Shown: positions 15,903-19,689 of the stretch, piece after piece
Layout of the letters: each line of letters begins with the position of its first letter
Numbering within the stretch: the first letter of the stretch is position 1
NCBI GenBank assembly: GCA_023395575.1
Contig: JAEWZA010000032.1
Span: 1 to 19,689, forward strand
DNA: 19,689 bases
Source of the DNA: Bacillota bacterium
Lineage (GTDB): Bacteria > Bacillota > Clostridia > Acetivibrionales > DSM-1351
Reading direction: 5' to 3'
Position numbers and translations under genes: made by a program
The notes under the pieces: model-generated
The model's input: the letters and a program-made list of their open reading frames with translations, nothing else
What the model was told of the DNA's origin: nothing
The model's database searches: none

Positions 15903-16911
15903 ATTCTATTACCTCCTCCACAGATAAATTCTGAGATTTAAGATATCGTATTATTTCTCCTGAGACTACGTCATCTTGTGGCAATTGAAGGACTAGCTGC
16001 CCAAATGCCTTCCCATCAATATCCTTCATATCGGCAAAAAGAATATTCACTTGTGCCTTACACTCTAAAATCATTCTAGAAATTACTGGGTCAAATGAAG
16101 AGCTTCCTTCAAAAACAATTCTACAACATCGCTTTCCTATAAAGTGCTCATTCTTCTTTCCTTCTGGATACACCAGCCTCTGAGCAGGTAATGTTTTGGG
16201 ATGTGCAAAAACCTCCGAAACTCTCCCTTGTTCAGCTATGACACTCTCATCTATAATTGCAACATGTGAGCATATTTGTTCAATAACACTCATTTCATGC
16301 GTAATTATAACAATTGTAATTCCAAGCCGTTTATTAATATCCTTAAGTAACTCTAATATAGATCTGGTAGTTGTTGGATCTAGTGCTGAAGTGGCTTCAT
16401 CACATAGTAAAACCTTTGGATTTGTAGCTAATGCCCTAGCTATTGCTATTCTTTGCTTTTGCCCACCAGATAATTGAGATGGATATGCATCTGCCTTATC
16501 TACAAGGCCTACAATTTCAAGTAATTCCTGTGCACGTTTCTTGGCATCATTTTTCTTAACACCAACTATTTCAAGCGGGAAAGTTATATTCTCTTCTGCT
16601 GTTCTCTGCATGAGTAAATTAAACTGCTGAAATATCATACCCATTGATTGTCTGACATTTCTTAACTGCTTCTCATTAAGTTTTGATAAATCTTCTCCAT
16701 CAACAATTATGCTGCCACTCGTAGGCTTTTCAAGATAATTAATACAACGTACTAATGTACTTTTTCCGGCACCACTCATTCCAATAATTCCAAAAATATC
16801 GCCTTTATCAATTGAGAGTTCAATATTTCTCAAAGCCTCTACTTGTGTGTCTTTAGTATTAAATATTTTTGTTAAACCTTTTATTTCAATTATTGGCTTC
16901 GCATTTTCCAT
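15892..16911 (-). CDS. metN: MetN, methionine ABC transporter ATPase with C-terminal NIL domain
   Basis: The 339-residue ATPase has Walker A GMSGAGKST (about 44-52), Q-loop IFQQFNLL, signature LSGGQKQR (about 147-154), Walker B LLCDEATSALD (about 168-178) and the switch His in THEMSV. The last 75 residues (from about 265) form a NIL-type ligand-sensing domain, which in MetN binds methionine and gives transinhibition. That separates it from plain polar amino-acid ATPases. ATG 16911 is preferred because GGAGG lies five bases upstream; an ATG at 16923 would overlap that site. It is the first gene of metNIQ, with a clear promoter at 17077-17105. Confidence 0.96.
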   Translation of the reverse strand: MENAKPIIEIKGLTKIFNTKDTQVEALRNIELSIDKGDIFGIIGMSGAGKSTLVRCINYLEKPTSGSIIVDGEDLSKLNEKQLRNVRQSMGMIFQQFNLLMQRTAEENITFPLEIVGVKKNDAKKRAQELLEIVGLVDKADAYPSQLSGGQKQRIAIARALATNPKVLLCDEATSALDPTTTRSILELLKDINKRLGITIVIITHEMSVIEQICSHVAIIDESVIAEQGRVSEVFAHPKTLPAQRLVYPEGKKNEHFIGKRCCRIVFEGSSSFDPVISRMILECKAQVNILFADMKDIDGKAFGQLVLQLPQDDVVSGEIIRYLKSQNLSVEEVIEYVG

Positions 16912-17029
16912 AATGACCTCCATAAGCTTTTAGCACCATTAATTATAGTATTCGGCTTATTCAAAACATATATTGGTTTTATCAGTAAATCTAAACAAAT
17001 CTTATGTAATTACTTAATTAATTGTTTTC

Positions 17030-17061
17030 ATTCATATAATTCATATATGAATTATATGAAT
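17030..17061. promoter_or_regulatory. 32-bp perfect palindrome, candidate operator of metNIQ
   Basis: The sequence from 17030 to 17061 is fully self-complementary around the centre at 17045/17046. Each half reads ATTCATATAATTCATA. It begins about ten bases after the predicted transcription start of metNIQ. A repressor bound here would block elongation; as RNA or ssDNA it would form a long AT-rich hairpin. No S-box or T-box was recognised in the leader, so this is the best candidate control site. Confidence 0.65.
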
Positions 17062-17076
17062 TATGTTATTTTTTAT

Positions 17077-17105
17077 AGTATAATACACCAAATTTTCATT
17101 GTCAA
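17077..17105 (-). promoter_or_regulatory. Sigma-A-type promoter of metNIQ
   Basis: On the minus strand a perfect TTGACA (17105-17100) is followed after exactly 17 bases by TATACT (17082-17077), five of six matches to the -10 consensus. The predicted start is near 17070, giving a leader of about 160 bases that contains the 32-bp palindrome. Confidence 0.8.
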
Positions 17106-17152
17106 TAAATTTTTATATTATTCCCATCAAATTGGTGTGATATACAACTTAG

Positions 17153-17171
17153 TTACTCAACTTTCCCAGTT
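17153..17171 (-). repeat. 19-bp dispersed repeat, copy B
   Basis: The minus strand reads AACTGGGAAAGTTGAGTAA, identical to copy A at 5921-5939. It lies 26 bp beyond the larE stop codon and about 50 bp upstream of the metNIQ -35 box. Confidence 0.7.
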
Positions 17172-17196
17172 AATTTAAGGTGAGAAAGCTCAATTA

Positions 17197-18018
17197 TTAA
17201 GATTTAGTATCCTCTTTCAGTCCTTCATTAAGGCTTCCAGTTCTATATCCCTTTAGGTCTAACGCAGTATACATAAATCCTATATTATTAAACTCTGTAT
17301 ATACTTTTTCTCTTATTTCAGGATCCATTATCTTTTCAAACTGATCTTGGCTAATTTCAATTCTCGCAATATCTTTATGAAACCTAACCCTTACTTGTCT
17401 AAAGCCTAAATCAAGTAAAAGCTGCTCCGCTCTATCTATCATTCTAAGTCTCTCATTTGTTATCCTTTCTCCATAAGGAAATCTTGAAGATAGGCATGCA
17501 AAAGCTTGTTTATTCCATGATTTAAGCCCCATCTCCTTTGATAACAATCTGATTTCTTCCTTAGTCAATAAAGCATCCCTTAATGGACTCAACACACCAT
17601 GTTCGCTAACTGCCTGCATACCCGGTCTGAAGTCACCTAAGTCATCAACGTTTGAACCTTCTAGAATGTAATGTACACCCTCTTCTTTAGCAATTTCCTT
17701 TATTTTTTCATAGAGTTCATTTTTACAAAGGTAACACCTGTTGATTGGATTATCCGAAAAACCTTCCACCTCTAGCTCTTCAGAAACAATAATCCTATGT
17801 TTAATGAAGTAGCACTTTGCAAACTCTATAGCCTCATTAAGTTCTCTTTCAGGATATGTGGAAGAATGTGCTGTTATAGCAACTACATCTTTACCTAAAA
17901 CATCAGATGCCACCTTTAATAGAAAACAGGAATCTACACCTCCCGAAAATGCAATAGCTACTCTTTGTAAAGATTTTATATTACTTTTTAATTTTTCTAG
18001 TTTCTCGTAAATGATCAT
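17197..18018 (-). CDS. larE: LarE, ATP-dependent sacrificial sulfur transferase
   Basis: The 273-residue protein belongs to the PP-loop/ANH superfamily. LarE builds the nickel-pincer cofactor of lactate racemase by adenylating the cofactor carboxylates and donating sulfur from its own cysteine. The PP-loop SGGVDS is at about 25-30. The donor motif is FACLSSRFPYGERIT, with Cys at about 175, the position expected for the sacrificial cysteine (Cys176 in the Lactobacillus plantarum enzyme). A CYLC pair is at about 95-98. EGSNVDDLGDFRPGMQA is the LarE hallmark. ATG 18018 is preferred: GGTGG/GGCGG lies 9-12 bases upstream and the length fits the family. No larA, larB or larC is in the window, so the client could be another NPN-type enzyme. 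Confidence 0.92.
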   Translation of the reverse strand: MIIYEKLEKLKSNIKSLQRVAIAFSGGVDSCFLLKVASDVLGKDVVAITAHSSTYPERELNEAIEFAKCYFIKHRIIVSEELEVEGFSDNPINRCYLCKNELYEKIKEIAKEEGVHYILEGSNVDDLGDFRPGMQAVSEHGVLSPLRDALLTKEEIRLLSKEMGLKSWNKQAFACLSSRFPYGERITNERLRMIDRAEQLLLDLGFRQVRVRFHKDIARIEISQDQFEKIMDPEIREKVYTEFNNIGFMYTALDLKGYRTGSLNEGLKEDTKS

Positions 18019-18146
18019 ATATTTTTTCCGCCACCTTTTTTTACCATAATTTGCCACATATATCTGTATTATATACGTTCTATTCTAACTATTTATACTA
18101 CAAATAGCAAACAGGAAATATAAGGACATTTTTTATACTCTTTCAG

Positions 18147-18824
18147 CTATTTAAATTTAAACATACCTCTAATATTCTTTCGGTTTCTAAAATCAACAAA
18201 CTTTTTTTTATCTTCAATACCTAAATATACATTTATCATCCTCAAATGTCCAAAGGACTTACCTGGCTCAACACCATATGAATGTCCCGGAAATATAAGG
18301 ACATCATTGGCTACTATGCTTTTTAATTTTTGAATACTGTCATACATTTTCTCCGCCGATGCACCATTAAAAAAGCAAATCCCACAGCCCTCTGAAAACA
18401 GTGTGTCTCCAGTAAACATGCAATTCTCTAATAAATAGCACATACCTCCTGCAGTGTGTCCGGCAGTTAGTATACAAGATACTTTTGTCTCACTAATGTA
18501 AATCTCATCCAAATCATTTAATCCCTGCAAATTTTTGCACCTAAACCTATAGTAGCTAATCTCTTTTTCTGACATATATACATTTGCATTATATCTTTTT
18601 AATAAAGCATTAACTAAATTTGTATGGTCGTAATGGGAATGAGTAAGCAAAATAGTTGTCAACCTGGCATTCTCTTCATTTAGCTTGTTAATAATTTTAT
18701 CAATTTCCCAGGAAGGATCCACAACTATTGCATTTTTACTCTCATTATCCACAACTATGTAGGAGTAATTTATCATATTAAAATAACGTGTTTTTATTTT
18801 AAATGTACTGTAGCTAAGCCCCAT
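18147..18824 (-). CDS. Metallo-beta-lactamase-fold hydrolase, PksB/BaeB-like
   Basis: The 225-residue protein has a complete zinc site: THSHYDH (His 62, His 64, Asp 66, His 67), AGHT (His 123), TGD (Asp 140) and PGHS (His 181). That places it in the glyoxalase II-like thioester hydrolase group. The N-terminal RYFNMINYSYIVVD, the SEKEISYYRFRCKNL segment and LFSEGCGIC are, from memory, the distinctive features of PksB/BaeB, hydrolases encoded in trans-AT polyketide clusters. No polyketide or carrier-protein gene is in the window, so a housekeeping thioesterase role is equally possible. AAAGG lies eight bases upstream of the ATG and an extended -10 promoter about 50 bases upstream. larE follows 128 bp downstream, possibly on the same transcript. 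Confidence 0.85.
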   Translation of the reverse strand: MGLSYSTFKIKTRYFNMINYSYIVVDNESKNAIVVDPSWEIDKIINKLNEENARLTTILLTHSHYDHTNLVNALLKRYNANVYMSEKEISYYRFRCKNLQGLNDLDEIYISETKVSCILTAGHTAGGMCYLLENCMFTGDTLFSEGCGICFFNGASAEKMYDSIQKLKSIVANDVLIFPGHSYGVEPGKSFGHLRMINVYLGIEDKKKFVDFRNRKNIRGMFKFK

Positions 18825-18854
18825 ATTAAAAACCTTTATCCTATATCCTTTTTC

Positions 18855-18879
18855 TTAAGTTTTCTTAAATATTATAGCA
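18855..18879 (-). promoter_or_regulatory. Extended -10 promoter and dyad of the metallo-hydrolase gene
   Basis: The minus strand has TGCTATAAT (18879-18871), a perfect extended -10 box; no convincing -35 is present, which is common for extended -10 promoters. The dyad TTAAG-TTTT-CTTAA (18855-18868) covers the predicted start site and could be an operator. Confidence 0.55.
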
Positions 18880-19146
18880 TAATTTAATCTAAAATTTTTT
18901 AAATTATGTTTTATGTGAAAATCAAACACTTTAATTGCTAGTAGCTGAAAATAGCTCTTACCATTTAGATACTTAACTGTTATTAAATCTATAACTTAAC
19001 AGATTTCATGCAATCAATCGACATTTTGTTTACTTTTTATCTATATTTCGCTACAATAGAATTATAAGAAGTATATTACTTCATTAGTGCTATAATGTAC
19101 ATTATATTGAGTCTAACTGCATATTTTTATGGAAATTTGATATCCT

Positions 19147-19178
19147 ATTTATAATGCCTACATTCAAAATTAAAGTTT
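19147..19178 (+). repeat. Dispersed intergenic repeat, copy 2
   Basis: It matches 5847-5878 at 28 of 32 positions in the same orientation, and lies 314 bp upstream of the acidic small-protein gene. Confidence 0.6.
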
Positions 19179-19371
19179 TCGATATTATAAAAATTAATAG
19201 CTTGTATCAATATTTATAATTTTTCTAAATTGTTAGTCAGATATTTTTATAACATAAACTTAACAATATAATGCTGTACTCTTAATATTGAATTGTTACT
19301 ATAGTAATTGTTAGTTACTTATGAGAAGTTTATTCCGTGCATTCATGTTCTATTCGCATTTTTGACCAATC

Positions 19372-19400
19372 CTTTGTATTAACATGATGCGTTATCGAGC
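19372..19400 (+). repeat. 29-bp dispersed repeat, copy 2
   Basis: It matches 12962-12990 at 25 of 29 positions. The downstream bases continue into an imperfect hairpin (GCGTT with AACGGTGC) followed by six T residues at 19411-19417, so this copy could lie in an attenuator-like leader. Confidence 0.55.
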
Positions 19401-19460
19401 TAAAAACGGTGCTTTTTTCAGTATATTGAAAGCCATATAAAAGAGCGGGGAGGTTTTAAT

Positions 19461-19634
19461 ATGAAAGACAATTTGGAATTCTCATTATTAGAAAATGACT
19501 TTTTATTACAAGGTAACTTTTTAGATCTTTTTGAAAACATAGAAGACTTATTCGATGATATTGATGGCATTGACGACTTCGAAGACTTCGACGAAGTTGA
19601 AGAATTTGATGAAGACAGTCAAGCAGCTGATTAA
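19461..19634 (+). CDS. Highly acidic, Phe-rich small protein of unknown function
   Basis: I do not recognise this protein. It has 57 residues, of which 14 are Asp and 9 Glu, eight are Phe, and only one (Lys 2) is basic; there is no Cys, Thr, Trp or His. The first 24 residues mix Leu, Phe, Asn and acidic residues. From about residue 28 onward it becomes an acidic stretch with Phe spaced every 3-9 residues (EDLFDDID, DDFEDFDEVEEFDED). The ribosome binding site is excellent: GGGGAGG seven bases before the ATG. That and the strongly biased composition argue for a real gene. It has no signal peptide or membrane segment. Possible roles are a modified-peptide precursor, a protein- or metal-binding acidic partner, or a nucleic-acid mimic; none is proven. 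Its partners would be to the right, outside the window. Confidence 0.8.
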   Translation: MKDNLEFSLLENDFLLQGNFLDLFENIEDLFDDIDGIDDFEDFDEVEEFDEDSQAAD

Positions 19635-19689
19635 TCAAAAAAATCTATTTGTGCTGTAGATATTGATAATGCTACCACACCTGATATTA
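19635..19689 (+). other. Open frame after the acidic-protein stop codon, cut by the window edge
   Basis: The 55 bases after the TAA stay open in the same frame to the window end, reading SKKSICAVDIDNATTPDI. There is no start codon or ribosome binding site for that frame. An ATG at 19669 in another frame also runs open to the edge, without a ribosome binding site. The stretch is too short to judge. Confidence 0.25.

Larger units (their letters stand above)
18825..19460. other. 636-bp AT-rich region without genes
   Basis: No coding sequence is supported. Apart from the hydrolase promoter, it contains dispersed repeats at 19147-19178 and 19372-19400 and a 12-bp palindrome TTACTATAGTAA (19296-19307). 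Several TATAAT-like boxes (for example 19267-19272) lack good -35 partners. A GC-bearing stretch ending GGTGCTTTTTT at 19409-19416 lies just upstream of the acidic-protein gene. Confidence 0.6.

Noticed and set aside
16912..17196. S-box or T-box leader for metNIQ
   Set aside because: The leader lacks the conserved SAM-riboswitch core and the T-box sequence (GGTGGnACCGCG-type). Only the palindrome is evident.

Overview
The window is low-GC DNA with AT-rich intergenic regions, strong GGAGG-type ribosome binding sites, frequent GTG/TTG starts and Gram-positive lipoprotein signal peptides. This points to an anaerobic Firmicute of the Clostridia; rubrerythrin fits an anaerobe. I cannot name the species. 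No rRNA, tRNA or CRISPR array was seen.

Layout, left to right. (1) 1-3252, minus strand: a BMP-family lipoprotein, a double-domain ABC ATPase and the start of a permease cut by the window edge form a nucleoside/simple-sugar importer. A strong hairpin lies between the lipoprotein and ATPase genes. (2) 3495-5327, minus: a long-chain acyl-CoA synthetase-like AMP-forming enzyme. (3) 6008-6652, plus: a hemolysin III/PAQR-family membrane protein with a readable promoter, converging on a rubrerythrin gene (6714-7346, minus) through a bidirectional terminator. (4) 7693-10204, minus: a polar amino-acid ABC importer (binding protein, permease, ATPase) with a 101-bp inverted-repeat element between the first two genes. 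(5) 10729-12851, plus: two cell-wall enzymes, an M23-type peptidase and a polysaccharide deacetylase. (6) 12998-14363: an accessory patch in which a PQ-loop membrane protein and an AAC(6')-like acetyltransferase lie between a 307-bp MITE-like element and a deleted relative of it. (7) 14366-17105, minus: a metNIQ methionine importer with a sigma-A-type promoter and a 32-bp perfect palindrome just downstream, but no recognisable S-box or T-box. (8) 17197-18824, minus: LarE sulfur transferase and a metallo-beta-lactamase hydrolase resembling PksB/BaeB. (9) 18825-19460 has no gene but carries repeats shared with other intergenic regions, followed by a 57-residue, extremely acidic, Phe-rich small protein (19461-19634, plus) with an excellent ribosome binding site.

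Most genes are ordinary import and housekeeping functions. The less explained material is intergenic: a 19-bp repeat in two exact copies and one diverged copy, two further dispersed repeats, the two TIR elements, and the acidic small protein at the right edge, whose partners probably lie outside the window.
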